Notes: generated by a model not told the origin, from the letters alone. DNA of 64,000 nucleotides from Pirellula sp. (GCA_013822735.1 PNKZ01000010.1:143012-207011); one strand, 5' to 3'; positions 33,479-43,090 are shown, counted from the stretch's first letter. Program-made: numbers and translations.

Positions 33479-34420
33479 TCACTCCCCTGCCCTCGTCGCT
33501 GCGATGTCCGCCGTCGTATTGTCGCGTGTCAGAAACTCCTCAAGCAACGGCACAATCCGCTCGAGCGCGTCTTCGATAACGTAATGCCCCGCATCGGCGA
33601 ACCGGTGAACCTCGGCCTGTGGAAAGAATTCGCGAAACCGCTCCAAGAACTTCGGCGTGAAACACCAATCGCGCATGCCCCAGGCTAACATCACCGGCTT
33701 GTCCGCAAGGCGAGCCAATCCTCGTTCGACGCCGGTCAGCGTTGCATAGCTCGGGTGACTCGGCGCCAGCGGGATGTCTTGAACAAAGCGATGTACGGCG
33801 ACACGATGTTCGTAGTTGTCGTATGGCGCCAAGTACCCGGCGCGCACCGCTGCGGTAAAACGCTCCGGCTTCTCAGTAGCCATCACCAGAGCTGCGCGTG
33901 CAAATAAGTTCAAGCCGCGAACGCCCCAGGCGCCAAGACCCGGGATTCGGCAAACACGAATCCGCCAGGGACAACTTTCGCCATGGAAGGCTCCGGTGTT
34001 GAACAATGCCAAGCGTGTGAAACGCTCCGGCATTTGCCCCGCAGCGCCGAGCCCTATGGCGCCCCCCCAATCATGCGCCAGCAACGTGATGTCGCGAAGG
34101 TCGAGCGTTTCGATCAGTTGTCGCAGGTTCGCGATGTGATCCGCAAGTCGATACGAATAGTCTTGCGGCTTATCGGAAAGCCCGCAGCCGATGTGATCGA
34201 GCGCCACGACGCGTGCCCGGCCGCGAAACTCGGAGATAATGTTGCGCCAATAAAACGTCCACGTCGGATTGCCATGGACGCAGAGCAACGTCGGCAGCGA
34301 TGCTACGGAATCGGCGGCAATCGATATTGCCGGCTTTTCGTCGAGGTAATGAAGTCGTCCCCCCGGCACATTGAGAAAATGCGAAGGAAACGGGTATTCG
34401 TCTTGCCAGCGATCGCTCAC
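33479..34420 (-). CDS. Alpha/beta-hydrolase, haloalkane dehalogenase / OleB-like
   Basis: 313 residues. HGNPTWTFYWRN forms the oxyanion/halide region, LLAHDWGGAIG carries the nucleophile Asp followed by Trp, and FADAGHYVIED supplies the catalytic His. These residues are those of haloalkane dehalogenases and of the OleB beta-lactone decarboxylases. DHIGCGLSDKP favours the latter. No ole genes are adjacent, so the substrate is unknown. It is a cytoplasmic enzyme, first gene of a likely three-gene transcript with the CitG-like and PTPS-like genes (the stop codon nearly overlaps the next start). Confidence 0.85.
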   Translation of the reverse strand: MSDRWQDEYPFPSHFLNVPGGRLHYLDEKPAISIAADSVASLPTLLCVHGNPTWTFYWRNIISEFRGRARVVALDHIGCGLSDKPQDYSYRLADHIANLRQLIETLDLRDITLLAHDWGGAIGLGAAGQMPERFTRLALFNTGAFHGESCPWRIRVCRIPGLGAWGVRGLNLFARAALVMATEKPERFTAAVRAGYLAPYDNYEHRVAVHRFVQDIPLAPSHPSYATLTGVERGLARLADKPVMLAWGMRDWCFTPKFLERFREFFPQAEVHRFADAGHYVIEDALERIVPLLEEFLTRDNTTADIAATRAGE

Positions 34421-34649
34421 GTACCGAGATTCCCGCAGTTCCGCGCCGCTGCGCGCCTTGCCGTAGGCGGCTATCGGTCGTGACGATTATAGGTGAACGA
34501 AGGAAAAGTTGGTCGATCCGGCTTATCTTCCCGAGGTTGCCCGCTTTTCTTTTCGCAACCATAGCGGAGAATTGACCAAGTCCCCAATATACCGGCCGGC
34601 GAGAACGTCGACCAGCGACGGCGTCAGGGCATGAATTCGGAGATTGATT

Positions 34650-36821
34650 GTGACCGAGCAAGAGTTTCTTCCCGAGCATTTTCTTAATCGCGAGTTGAGC
34701 TGGCTGGAGTTCAACCGGCGCGTGCTGGAAGAAGCCGAATCGCCCGACGTGCCGCTCCTTGAGCGTGTGAAGTTTCTTTCGATCTTCAGCTCGAACCTCG
34801 ATGAATTTTTCATGGTGCGCGTCTCCGGTTTGCGCGAGCAGGCATTTGAAGACGGCGCACCGCAAGACTATTCCCCCGACGGTCTCCGAGCGCTGCAACA
34901 ACTGGAGCGCGTCGCGCAACGCACCAAGGAACTTGTGGCGGCACAGTACCGTTGTTGGAACGAGCAGATCGTTCCCCAGTTGGCCGAGCAAAAGATCCGC
35001 ATTCTGACGCCGAGCCAACTCGCGCCGGAACACCATGCGATTCTCGACAAGTTTTTCAATGAACGAGCCTATCCAATTCTGACGCCGATGGCGGTCGACC
35101 CGGCGCATCCCAGTCCGCGGTTTCACAACCGCGGGTTGTACTTAGCCGCGCGCCTGCGTCGCCACTCGGGCCTCGGGCCCAAGAACCTGTTCGGCGTCGT
35201 GCAATTGCCGCAGGTTTTGCCGCGACTGGTGACGCTGAGCCAAGGCGAAGAACAGCTTTACATCATGCTGGAAGACGCCGTCGGCATGCGCTTGGCGGAA
35301 CTTTTCGGCGGCGCCGAGGTCGTCAACCACACATACTTCCGAGCGACGCGGGATAGCGATATCGAGCTTTTGGAGCAAGAAGCGGACGACATGCTGCAGG
35401 TGATTGAAGATCGCCTCAAAGCGCGCCAACGCGGACAAGTCGTGCGGCTGGAAGTGTCCGCGAACGGCGACGAAGAGTTGATTCGTGAAATTGTCGAGCC
35501 GGAAAACGTTCGCGAAGGAACGTCGGCGGGGGATTCTTACAGTGAGGTGTACCGCATTCCGGGGCCGCTAGATCTGACGGCGCTCATGGAACTGCTGAAG
35601 ATGCCGGGGCGCGAACATCTTCGCGACACGCCGTTTACCCCGCAGCAACCGCGCGGCCGCGGCCAGCGCGGCAAAGAGGATTTGTTCGCGGCCATTCGTC
35701 GGCACGACATCTTGCTTCATCACCCGTACGACGCATTTGACGCCGTCGTTGAGTTTGTGAGTCGGGCCGCCGTCGATCCGAACGTGTTGGCCATCAAGCA
35801 AACGCTCTATCGTACGAGCGGCGATTCGCCGGTAACGCGCGCGCTTATTCAAGCGGCGGAGAACGGCAAACATGTAACGGCGCTCGTGGAGCTCAAGGCT
35901 CGCTTCGACGAAGAAAACAACGTCGGTTGGGCGCGCAAGCTCGAACGGGCAGGCGTGCACGTGGTATTTGGGTTCCTCGACTTAAAGACCCACTGCAAGA
36001 TCTCACTAATCGTGCGACAGGAAGGCCAAACGCTGCGGCGTTACGTGCATCTCGGCACGGGCAACTACAACCCGAATACGGCTTTGATCTACACGGATCT
36101 GGGCTTGTTTACGGCCGACGAAGAGACGACGGCCGACGCCTCGGCTCTGTTCAATTTGCTCACGGGCTACTCGCAAGGGCACAAGTGGAAGAAACTCGTC
36201 GTCGCGCCGACCGATCTCCATCGCCGCACGGTCGAGCTCATTGAAGAGCAAACGAAGCGTGCCAAAGAGGGTTTACCGTCGCGCATCTTGGCGAAGCTCA
36301 ATTCGCTGGTCGACTATCGCGTTATTGAGGCCCTATATCGGGCCGGGCAAGCCGGCGTGCCCGTCGATTTAATCATCCGCGGCATCTGCGGTTTGCGCCC
36401 CGGCATTCCCGGCTTCAGTGAAAACATCCGTGTTCGCAGCATCGTCGATCGGTTTCTGGAGCACAGCCGAATCTATATTTTCGGGCCGCATGAAGATTGC
36501 CGCATCTACCTGGCGAGCGCCGATTGGATGCCGCGCAATTTCTATCGACGCGTGGAAGTGATGTTCCCCGTCGAGGCCCCCGATTTGCGCGAGCGCATTC
36601 TCGGCGAGATCCTGCCGGCCTATTTGAGAGATAACGTGAAGGCTCGCATCGTGCTGCCCGACGGCACGCACAAGCGCGTGGAAATCGGCGAGAACGAAAC
36701 GCGTCATCGCTGCCAGGAAGAACTTCTTGCGGTCCGGCCAGGGATGTTGCCGATTGAAACAAACGGCACGCCCGATACGAACGGGGCGGCGTTCTTCGCG
36801 GCCGCGTCGCGGGAAGTGTGA
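34650..36821 (+). CDS. ppk1: Polyphosphate kinase 1
   Basis: 723 residues from GTG 34650 (GGAG seven bases upstream). The start text FLNRELSWLEFNRRVLEEA is typical of Ppk1. The phospholipase-D-like catalytic halves contain HLGTGNYNPNTALIYTDLG, with the phosphorylated His, and GICGLRPGIPGFSENIRVRS, with the second His nearby in FLEHSRIYIF. The enzyme reversibly makes polyphosphate from ATP at the membrane. It is a full-length, monocistronic gene convergent with a polyprenyl synthase gene. Confidence 0.96.
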   Translation: MTEQEFLPEHFLNRELSWLEFNRRVLEEAESPDVPLLERVKFLSIFSSNLDEFFMVRVSGLREQAFEDGAPQDYSPDGLRALQQLERVAQRTKELVAAQYRCWNEQIVPQLAEQKIRILTPSQLAPEHHAILDKFFNERAYPILTPMAVDPAHPSPRFHNRGLYLAARLRRHSGLGPKNLFGVVQLPQVLPRLVTLSQGEEQLYIMLEDAVGMRLAELFGGAEVVNHTYFRATRDSDIELLEQEADDMLQVIEDRLKARQRGQVVRLEVSANGDEELIREIVEPENVREGTSAGDSYSEVYRIPGPLDLTALMELLKMPGREHLRDTPFTPQQPRGRGQRGKEDLFAAIRRHDILLHHPYDAFDAVVEFVSRAAVDPNVLAIKQTLYRTSGDSPVTRALIQAAENGKHVTALVELKARFDEENNVGWARKLERAGVHVVFGFLDLKTHCKISLIVRQEGQTLRRYVHLGTGNYNPNTALIYTDLGLFTADEETTADASALFNLLTGYSQGHKWKKLVVAPTDLHRRTVELIEEQTKRAKEGLPSRILAKLNSLVDYRVIEALYRAGQAGVPVDLIIRGICGLRPGIPGFSENIRVRSIVDRFLEHSRIYIFGPHEDCRIYLASADWMPRNFYRRVEVMFPVEAPDLRERILGEILPAYLRDNVKARIVLPDGTHKRVEIGENETRHRCQEELLAVRPGMLPIETNGTPDTNGAAFFAAASREV

Positions 36822-36850
36822 TCTCGGCGGGCGACAGGCCGAGCAAGAAT

Positions 36851-37855
36851 CTAAACGTCGCGGCGGATCACGCTTTCGGCCAAGCGATGCAATACGTCGC
36901 GAGCCGGCCCCGGCGGCAATTCGAGGAGGTCGCGCTGCGCAGCCGAGGTAAAGCGTTGTGCGGCGGCGCGAGCATAGGCCAATCCGTCATTCCGCTGCAA
37001 CCATGGATCGAGCAGCGCGCGGCGCCGTCCTTCGCCCGAAATGAGTTCCTCTTGCAGCGTCGTCCGTTCGGCGGGCGGCAACGTGGTCAACAAACGAATG
37101 AGCGGCAGCGTCGGCTTGAGTTGCTCGAGATCGGTACCGAGCGACTTGCCGGTCAGGGCTTCATCTCCTTCGAGGTCGAGTAGATCGTCGACCACCTGAA
37201 ACGCCATCCCAAGATTGCGGCCGTAACGATCGAGCGCTTCTTCCTGCTCGGGAGTCGCGCCGGCGTAGTGCCCGCCGAGCCGTGAGCAGCAAGCACATAG
37301 CTCGGCCGTCTTGGCGTTAATAATTTCGTAGTACTCCGTTTCCGGCAAATCGAGGCGACCGCGACTATTGATCTGCCGCATCTCACCTTCGCAAACGATG
37401 TTCGTCGAACGGCCGATCAGGCGACAGGCATAGGCGTCGTCGGTCGTGGCGGCGAGGAAGAACGCGTGGCTAAAGAGAAAGTCGCCGAGTAGCACGCCCG
37501 ACTTGTTTCCCCAGCGGGCATTTACGGTATCCAAATGGCGACGCAGCGAGGCCTCATCGAGAACGTCGTCGTGAATCAACGTGGCGGTATGGATCATTTC
37601 CATTACCACGGCCAGTGTGATATGCGCCGGACCGATGGCGCCGATTGCCGAAGCTGCCAACAGCAAAAGCGCCGGACGGAGGCGCTTGCCGCCAAGGCGA
37701 AAACCGTGCTTTACCAATTGATCGACATAAGGGTCGGCGCTGCGCAATTGCGCGCGAAGCAACTCTTCCACCTTCGCCATATCGTCGCGAATGCCCTCAA
37801 ATAGCAAGCCGAACGCTCGCTGAGCGTTATCTTGTCGTTGCACGACGCTGGCCAT
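36851..37855 (-). CDS. Polyprenyl diphosphate synthase (trans-isoprenyl type)
   Basis: 334 residues from ATG 37855, which has GGAAGGAAG upstream; an ATG at 37891 would add 12 residues. The first Asp-rich motif is HDDVLDE and the second VVDDLLDLEGDEALTGK. GGKRLRPALLLL precedes them. These enzymes build long-chain prenyl diphosphates for quinones. Long-chain (octaprenyl/heptaprenyl type) is likely from the small residues around the first motif (IHTATLIHDD), but product length cannot be set from sequence. Cytoplasmic, transcribed after nothing obvious. Confidence 0.9.
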   Translation of the reverse strand: MASVVQRQDNAQRAFGLLFEGIRDDMAKVEELLRAQLRSADPYVDQLVKHGFRLGGKRLRPALLLLAASAIGAIGPAHITLAVVMEMIHTATLIHDDVLDEASLRRHLDTVNARWGNKSGVLLGDFLFSHAFFLAATTDDAYACRLIGRSTNIVCEGEMRQINSRGRLDLPETEYYEIINAKTAELCACCSRLGGHYAGATPEQEEALDRYGRNLGMAFQVVDDLLDLEGDEALTGKSLGTDLEQLKPTLPLIRLLTTLPPAERTTLQEELISGEGRRRALLDPWLQRNDGLAYARAAAQRFTSAAQRDLLELPPGPARDVLHRLAESVIRRDV

Positions 37856-37920
37856 TCGATGGTCTTCCTTCCGTTGCAATAGCGCCGACATCGATGTGAT
37901 GTCGTCGGTCGCTTCGACGT

Positions 37921-38400
37921 CTAGCTTTCACGTACGAAGTGGCCGCTGCGCCCTCCTGATTTCTCTTCCAACCGAATCGAGTTGATCGTCATGCCGCGAT
38001 CGACGGATTTGCACATATCGTAAATCGTGAGTGCCGCTACGCTGACCGAGGTGAGCGCTTCCATTTCGACGCCGGTCCGCCCCGTGCAACGGACCGTTGC
38101 ATCGACACCAAGCGTCGTGTCATCGAGAAACGTAAACGTCAGGTCGACTCCTTCAAGCGGCAGCGGATGACACAATGGAATTAGGTCACTCGTTCGTTTT
38201 GCAGCCATGATTCCGGCCAGCCGCGCGACTTGGACGACATCCCCCTTGCGATGTCCGCCTGTGCGAATGAGATCCAGCGTCGCCGGCTTCATAACCACTT
38301 GCGCCGATGCCCGAGCGATGCGAACCGTAACGGGCTTCTCCGCCACGTCGACCATGCGAGCCGCGCCCGTAGCGTCGAAATGCGTGAGCTCCTCGGTCAT
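37921..38400 (-). CDS. moaC: Cyclic pyranopterin monophosphate synthase MoaC
   Basis: 159 residues from the ATG at 38400. Hallmarks are [16 protein letters not shown], the [17 protein letters not shown] catalytic loop, [18 protein letters not shown] and the C-terminal KSGGRSG. With MoaA it makes cyclic pyranopterin monophosphate, the first intermediate of molybdenum cofactor. No other moa genes are nearby. It lies 66 bases upstream of the polyprenyl synthase gene in the same direction, so they may share a transcript. Confidence 0.95.
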   Translation of the reverse strand: MTEELTHFDATGAARMVDVAEKPVTVRIARASAQVVMKPATLDLIRTGGHRKGDVVQVARLAGIMAAKRTSDLIPLCHPLPLEGVDLTFTFLDDTTLGVDATVRCTGRTGVEMEALTSVSVAALTIYDMCKSVDRGMTINSIRLEEKSGGRSGHFVRES

Positions 38401-38639
38401 AGAGGTCCATCCATCGGGCAAGCGGGCAAACTATGAGCTACGCGGGTCGACTAACGTACGGCCACAGAATCTAAATGAGCTTGTGAATTCTTTCACATAC
38501 CCATCCTTTAGGCAAACGGGCGCTCGAAAGATTCTTGAGCCGTCGCGACGCAACTCCCAGCAGTAGCAAGTGATACGTCACCGGCACTCCGGCTCATTGT
38601 AACGCTTGCCGGCAGAGCGTCGAGTGGACTGCCTAAGCG

Positions 38640-39845
38640 TTAGAAACTTGTTTCGCCTCGCAGCATCAGCGTGTCGGAAGGGTCAAAGCCCGGATAACCG
38701 CTGTTGAACTCGATCGAACGGTTAAAAACCCAGCCGAGTTCGAACCGTGCGTTGAGCCCGTGAGGGATCTTCCGTTCCCAGCCGGCGAGTAGCCGGAGAT
38801 CAGCGTACGTCATCTTGTCGGGAATGCCGCCGGGCCGATCGATGGCCCAGGTATTGCCGCCGAATTCGCCCCCGAGGTATACCCAATGCTCAAGGTCGCC
38901 GTCGGCAAACGTGCGCAGGTAAGCACGCGGCCGGGGAAAGAGAATATCGAAACGCCGGTTCTCCGTCGGTTTCCAAATGATGCCGCCGACGGGCATTGCG
39001 ACGAAATCGCTCCGGCCCAAGTAAAGCCCGCCGGCGACAACCTGTACCGTCTCGGTCCAGTTCCACGCGCCGAGCGCCCGACCCGTGATGCGCCATGCAT
39101 CGCTAGAGTCATTGTCCAAATCGCCGAAGTAACTCGGGGCGATGGCGAGATCAATTCCCAACCGAGGCGTCGCTTGCTTGAGATAGCGAAACTCCATTTC
39201 AAAATCGCGCAGCTCCGAGGGCACGGGGGCTTGGCCCGGTCCGTCGGTAAAATGGGTCGTGAAGGTCGGCGTGAAGAGAATCGGGGAGCCCTTAATAAAC
39301 GGCGGCAAGGCGAACGTAAATTGATGCGAAAGCGAAGTCATGCCGAAACCGTCGGCGCCGATGCGCGGCAAGTAGGTGGCACGGCCGAGACTTTGTTGAA
39401 AGATGCCCGACTTCGCGCCGGGGGGAGGTGCATAGGTCGGACGCAAGCTGAAGAACGGTGCCGGCGGCGGCTCGGCGATGAGCGCCGGCCCGGAAGGCTG
39501 CGGAGTGGCGTATGGCGCCAACGGCACCAGTTCTTGCTTTGCTTCGGCCGGAGGGTTGAGCGAGATCAATCGGGGCGTTACTTGCACCGGGGCAAGACCC
39601 AGCAACGACGCGGGCGTGCGCGAGGCAATGGTCTGTGCATCGCGCGGCACGTCATTGCGGCTGGGCAAGTTAAAGAAAGCTGCGTCGCCGGGCGCGGCGT
39701 CTTCGCGCCAAGCGGAATGGGTCGGAATGGCCGTCGGCGGCCCGGAGAGCTGCGCTGCGGCGTCGCCCGTCATCGCCGCGAGGCCGACGAAACAGCAACC
39801 TGCGGCAAGTAGCGCCTTCGCCGCTCGAATCGTTCGCACATCCAT
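38640..39845 (-). CDS. Outer-membrane beta-barrel protein (DUF6268-like), paralogue B
   Basis: 401 residues. A signal peptide (IRAAKALLAAGCCFVGLAAM) is followed by a proline-rich N-terminal region. The C-terminal 250 residues have alternating strands and the last residue is Phe (RGETSF), as expected of outer-membrane barrels. Blocks shared with the upstream neighbour include PILFTPTFTTHFTDGPG, VGGIIWKPTENRRFDILFPRP and GWVFNRSIEF. Function unknown; the arrangement resembles planctomycete DUF6268 proteins. Translation begins 14 bases after the stop of its paralogue, so the two are one operon. Confidence 0.75.
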   Translation of the reverse strand: MDVRTIRAAKALLAAGCCFVGLAAMTGDAAAQLSGPPTAIPTHSAWREDAAPGDAAFFNLPSRNDVPRDAQTIASRTPASLLGLAPVQVTPRLISLNPPAEAKQELVPLAPYATPQPSGPALIAEPPPAPFFSLRPTYAPPPGAKSGIFQQSLGRATYLPRIGADGFGMTSLSHQFTFALPPFIKGSPILFTPTFTTHFTDGPGQAPVPSELRDFEMEFRYLKQATPRLGIDLAIAPSYFGDLDNDSSDAWRITGRALGAWNWTETVQVVAGGLYLGRSDFVAMPVGGIIWKPTENRRFDILFPRPRAYLRTFADGDLEHWVYLGGEFGGNTWAIDRPGGIPDKMTYADLRLLAGWERKIPHGLNARFELGWVFNRSIEFNSGYPGFDPSDTLMLRGETSF

Positions 39846-39859
39846 GCTTCACCGCCTGC

Positions 39860-41035
39860 TCAGTAGGTGAGGCCGGTGCGAATCATGATGCTGTCGTCGG
39901 GCGAGACTTGCGGCTGCCCGCTAAGGTAGAGAATATCGCGATTGAATACGTAGCCGATTTCGGCATGGGCCCGGAGCCGAGGGCCTGTTCCTTCGAGGCC
40001 GATGTAGAGCCGGAAGTCGTTGTAGTTGATGACGTCGTGGGCGCCGTTGGCGTGTGCGATCGACCACTGGCCGCCGCCGTACTCGGCACCGAGGTAGCCC
40101 CAGATGTCGTAGTTGTTCCAATTGGCAACGCGTTGTGCGAGCTTTGGCTGCGGAAACAACAACTCAAAGCGGGCGTCGTCGTGCGGTTTCCAAATGAAAC
40201 CGAGGGCCGGCAAGATTTTGATGTTGAGCCGATCTAGATAGACGACGCCCAAAACGCCCTGAAGTTGCGGGCTGAACGTCCACGTGCCGACGCCGCGTCC
40301 GAGAATACGAAGGCTCGTGTGGTCGGTGTAGGAGAAATCGGAGTAAACGCCGAGGCTAATCGCGAGATCGGCCCCGAGCCGTTCGTTAAACTGGGGCTTC
40401 CAACTGAGTTGGCCGTAAGCGTCGTAGACGGTCGGCGGAATATCGGCGGGAACCGGACGGTTGGGACCTTGAAAAAAGTGGAAGCTGAAACCGGGTGTGA
40501 ACAGGATCGGAGCCATGTTCGGGTTTCCGAAAAACGGAAACGCCAACGAGGTCGTAAGGTCGAGATCCTGAACGCCGAACGCATCATTGCCGCCGCCTCG
40601 ATTGATCCAGGTGTAACGCGCACCGATGTTTTGAAACAACCGGGTTTGCGGCGCAGTCCAATCTTGGAACGGGTAGCCGAGTTGCGGTTGCGCCGGCTGC
40701 GTTCCGTAAGCGGGAAGCGCCGGGGGAGGAGTTGCGGTCGAGCCCGGCAGAGCATACGGATCCCAAGTCGGCGCAAGCGACGGCGGAGCGCTGTACGGAG
40801 TCGTGCCCAGCGAAGGCACTCCGGTATTGGGAGCAAAAGTGCTGGGGGGAGTTGCCGGAGTCGAGAACGGATTCGCCGGCGACGTCGTTGGAAACTGCAC
40901 ACGCTGCGCGACCGCGAACTGACTGATGCAGACGAGAATCGCCGTCGCCATCGCGCTGCGAACCAGCGCATGGCACAATCCGGGCGCGCGTCGCAGCACG
41001 ACAAGCTGAACCAGGTTGCGTACGGATACGCGCAT
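39860..41035 (-). CDS. Outer-membrane beta-barrel protein (DUF6268-like), paralogue A
   Basis: 391 residues from the ATG at 41035; an upstream ATG at 41089 would extend a long leader. The signal region ends SQFAVAQ and is followed by a Pro/Thr-rich stretch, then barrel strands ending MIRTGLTY. It shares PILFTPGFSFHFFQGPN, LGFIWKPHDDARFELLFPQP and EIGYVFNRDILYL with the downstream gene, so the two arose by tandem duplication. Length and order of strands agree. No ligand or transport role can be read from sequence. Confidence 0.75.
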   Translation of the reverse strand: MRVSVRNLVQLVVLRRAPGLCHALVRSAMATAILVCISQFAVAQRVQFPTTSPANPFSTPATPPSTFAPNTGVPSLGTTPYSAPPSLAPTWDPYALPGSTATPPPALPAYGTQPAQPQLGYPFQDWTAPQTRLFQNIGARYTWINRGGGNDAFGVQDLDLTTSLAFPFFGNPNMAPILFTPGFSFHFFQGPNRPVPADIPPTVYDAYGQLSWKPQFNERLGADLAISLGVYSDFSYTDHTSLRILGRGVGTWTFSPQLQGVLGVVYLDRLNIKILPALGFIWKPHDDARFELLFPQPKLAQRVANWNNYDIWGYLGAEYGGGQWSIAHANGAHDVINYNDFRLYIGLEGTGPRLRAHAEIGYVFNRDILYLSGQPQVSPDDSIMIRTGLTY

Positions 41036-41296
41036 AGCAGTAACGGCGTCAGAATGTTGAGCTGCCGAATCGGCGTCGCCCATAAACATTGCGGAGCAGG
41101 AAAGTTGGGGCGATTTAGATAATGGGGACGCTTGTTCCGGTCAAGATCGACCGGTTTTTTCCGCACGTTTGGCTTGCGCTCAGGCGTTGCCGATCGGGCG
41201 GCATTTTGCTGGCCCGAGAAGTCCCGTTTGGTTACGATAGCAACCGCGTGCCGGCACCGACTGCCGCGCGAACTTTCTCTTTCTCAAGGAGCGTGG

Positions 41297-41947
41297 ATGA
41301 CGACGGACCAAATGGCCGCCGATGCCGCTGAAGGGGCACCGCTATCGGATATGCAAGCTCGCAAGAAGGTCATCCGCGAACAGGCCCACGCGGCCCGCAA
41401 TGCCCTGCCCAATAAAGATGAATTAAGCCAAGGGATTTGCGAGAAGTTCGTCGCCCTGCCGGAATACGCCGCCGCGAAGACGGTGATGTACTACGTAGAC
41501 GTTCGGAGCGAAGTCCGTACGCGGCATTACCTTGCGACCGCGCTGACGCACGGCAAGCGGATCGTCGTGCCGTATTGCGTCGACGGCGAGTTAGAACTCT
41601 TCTTACTGGAAGACATGAATGAGTTGGCCATCGGCATGTACAAAATCCTCGAGCCGCGCACCGAGTTGCGAGACGTCCCGGCCAAGAAGATTCAGCCCAA
41701 CGAACTCGATCTCATCATGGTGCCGGGCGTGGCGTTCGATCGTCGCGGAGCCCGCACAGGTCACGGATTCGGCTACTACGATAAGCTCTTAGAGCACTCG
41801 CGGATGGATTGCCCGCTTGTGGCACTGGCCTTCGAATGCCAGATGTTCCCGGAAATCCCGACGATGCCGCACGACATCTTTATGGACAAAATCATCACGG
41901 AAGCGGCCGTTTACGAACGGCAAATTCCGGGGCGGCGTGGCGAGTAG
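41297..41947 (+). CDS. 5-formyltetrahydrofolate cyclo-ligase
   Basis: 216 residues from the ATG at 41297, preceded by AAGGAG. The family signature FDRRGARTGHGFGYYDKLL and the N-terminal KKVIREQAHAARNAL are present. It converts 5-formyl-THF to 5,10-methenyl-THF with ATP in the cytoplasm, returning folate to C1 metabolism. The next gene encodes a methanopterin formyltransferase, so two C1 carriers are handled side by side. A GC-rich hairpin separates them. The upstream ORF extension is rejected. Confidence 0.9.
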   Translation: MTTDQMAADAAEGAPLSDMQARKKVIREQAHAARNALPNKDELSQGICEKFVALPEYAAAKTVMYYVDVRSEVRTRHYLATALTHGKRIVVPYCVDGELELFLLEDMNELAIGMYKILEPRTELRDVPAKKIQPNELDLIMVPGVAFDRRGARTGHGFGYYDKLLEHSRMDCPLVALAFECQMFPEIPTMPHDIFMDKIITEAAVYERQIPGRRGE

Positions 41948-41969
41948 CGTTAACTTCGTTTGCTTGCAG

Positions 41970-41995
41970 CAGCCCCGGGTATGCCCCCGGGGCTG
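41970..41995. terminator. GC-rich hairpin between the cyclo-ligase and ftr genes
   Basis: A perfect 10-bp stem (CAGCCCCGGG with CCCGGGGCTG) has a TATGCC loop and is followed by a CT-rich, weakly T-rich run. It could be a terminator or an interspersed repeat. Confidence 0.5.
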
Positions 41996-42033
41996 TGGAA
42001 GTCTCTTCTTTCTCGACTCGGATCGGCAGCAGT

Positions 42034-42975
42034 ATGAGCGACGAACGCTTTCAACGGTTGGTCGACGACACGTACGCCGAGGCCTTTCGCAGCATTTATG
42101 CGGAGGTGCTCATCACGGCCCGTGATCGGACGTGGCTCGACCACGCGGTGCAAGCCGCGACAGGCAACGCCTCGAGCACGATCTTCTGCGACTGCGAGGC
42201 AGGGCTCGATCGATATGTAGGCCCCGGCGGAGATGAATCGTTCGCCACGCCCGACGGCCGGCCCGGCGCGATCGTGCAATTTCACGTACCGCGCTTCCAC
42301 AAAGATCGGGCTGCGAAGCTGGAACGTTCGTTATTGGTACGGCTCAGCCAAAACGTGCTGACCTGCCCGACGGCCGCGTGCTTCAACCTGCTCGACACCG
42401 AAGAGTATTTCAAGCTCGGACGAAAGATTGCCTTCTTCGGCGACGGTCATCAGAAGCGTGCGTTGCGTCACGGCCGACGCGTGTGGGTGATTCCGATTCT
42501 CGGCGGCGAGTTTATGCTCGACCGGCGTTTCGGCTTTCGCGACGGCCTCATGGGAGGCAACGTTTGGTTTTTCGGCGATTCGGTCGATTCGGCCCTCGAC
42601 GCCGCGTGCCGAGCACGCGACGCCGCGGCCTCGACGCCGGGCGTCATTCTGCCGTTTCCCGGCGGCATTGCCGGAAGCGGTTCGAAGGCCGGCAGCAAGT
42701 ATTCCTTTACGATCGCCAGCACTTACGCCGAATTCTGCCCAACGCTTCGCGAGGAATTGGGCGAAAGCTCGAAGCTTCCCGCCGGAGTCGCCAGCGTGAT
42801 GGAGATCATTCTGAACGGACGAGATCTCCCGACAATTGCCGAGGCGACACGTCGCGCCGTGGAGGCCGCCCTCGATACGCCGGGGCTCGTTCGCATTTCC
42901 GCCGGCAACTACAACGGCCGCCTCGGCAAGAGCTTTATCTACCTCTACCCGGAACGGCAACTCGCGGCGACTTAG
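42034..42975 (+). CDS. ftr: Formylmethanofuran--tetrahydromethanopterin N-formyltransferase (Ftr)
   Basis: 313 residues from ATG 42034. The match to Ftr runs over the whole length: DDTYAEAFRSIYAEVLITA at the start, then CDCEAGLDRYV, TPDGRPGA, KIAFFGDGHQ, WVIPILGGEF, LPFPGGIAGSGSKAGSK and GLVRISAGNYNGRLGKS. Ftr moves formyl groups between methanofuran and tetrahydromethanopterin, in the C1 oxidation route of methylotrophs and planctomycetes. In the cytoplasm it normally works with Fhc and Mch, none of which is in the window. It lies 86 bases behind a folate cyclo-ligase gene. Confidence 0.93.
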   Translation: MSDERFQRLVDDTYAEAFRSIYAEVLITARDRTWLDHAVQAATGNASSTIFCDCEAGLDRYVGPGGDESFATPDGRPGAIVQFHVPRFHKDRAAKLERSLLVRLSQNVLTCPTAACFNLLDTEEYFKLGRKIAFFGDGHQKRALRHGRRVWVIPILGGEFMLDRRFGFRDGLMGGNVWFFGDSVDSALDAACRARDAAASTPGVILPFPGGIAGSGSKAGSKYSFTIASTYAEFCPTLREELGESSKLPAGVASVMEIILNGRDLPTIAEATRRAVEAALDTPGLVRISAGNYNGRLGKSFIYLYPERQLAAT

Positions 42976-43002
42976 CAAAACTCAACGGGCCCCTGCCATT
43001 CG

Positions 43003-43026
43003 TCCCCTCGCTCGCGCGTCGGGGCT
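43003..43026. repeat. 24-bp interspersed repeat, copy 2
   Basis: TCCCCTCGCTCGCGCGTCGG plus GGCT is the inverse of 24069-24092 with one mismatch. It lies in the gap before birA. Confidence 0.75.
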
Positions 43027-43090
43027 AGTACGGGATCGCCCGGCCCATCCGTTGTTTAGCATTCCGCAGTCTGCAGTCCGCATTTCCTCC

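Noticed and set aside
42836..43090. Extension of birA into the preceding gap
   Set aside because: The ORF runs through the ftr gene in another frame and an interspersed repeat. The ATG at 43091 begins the conserved ligase text.
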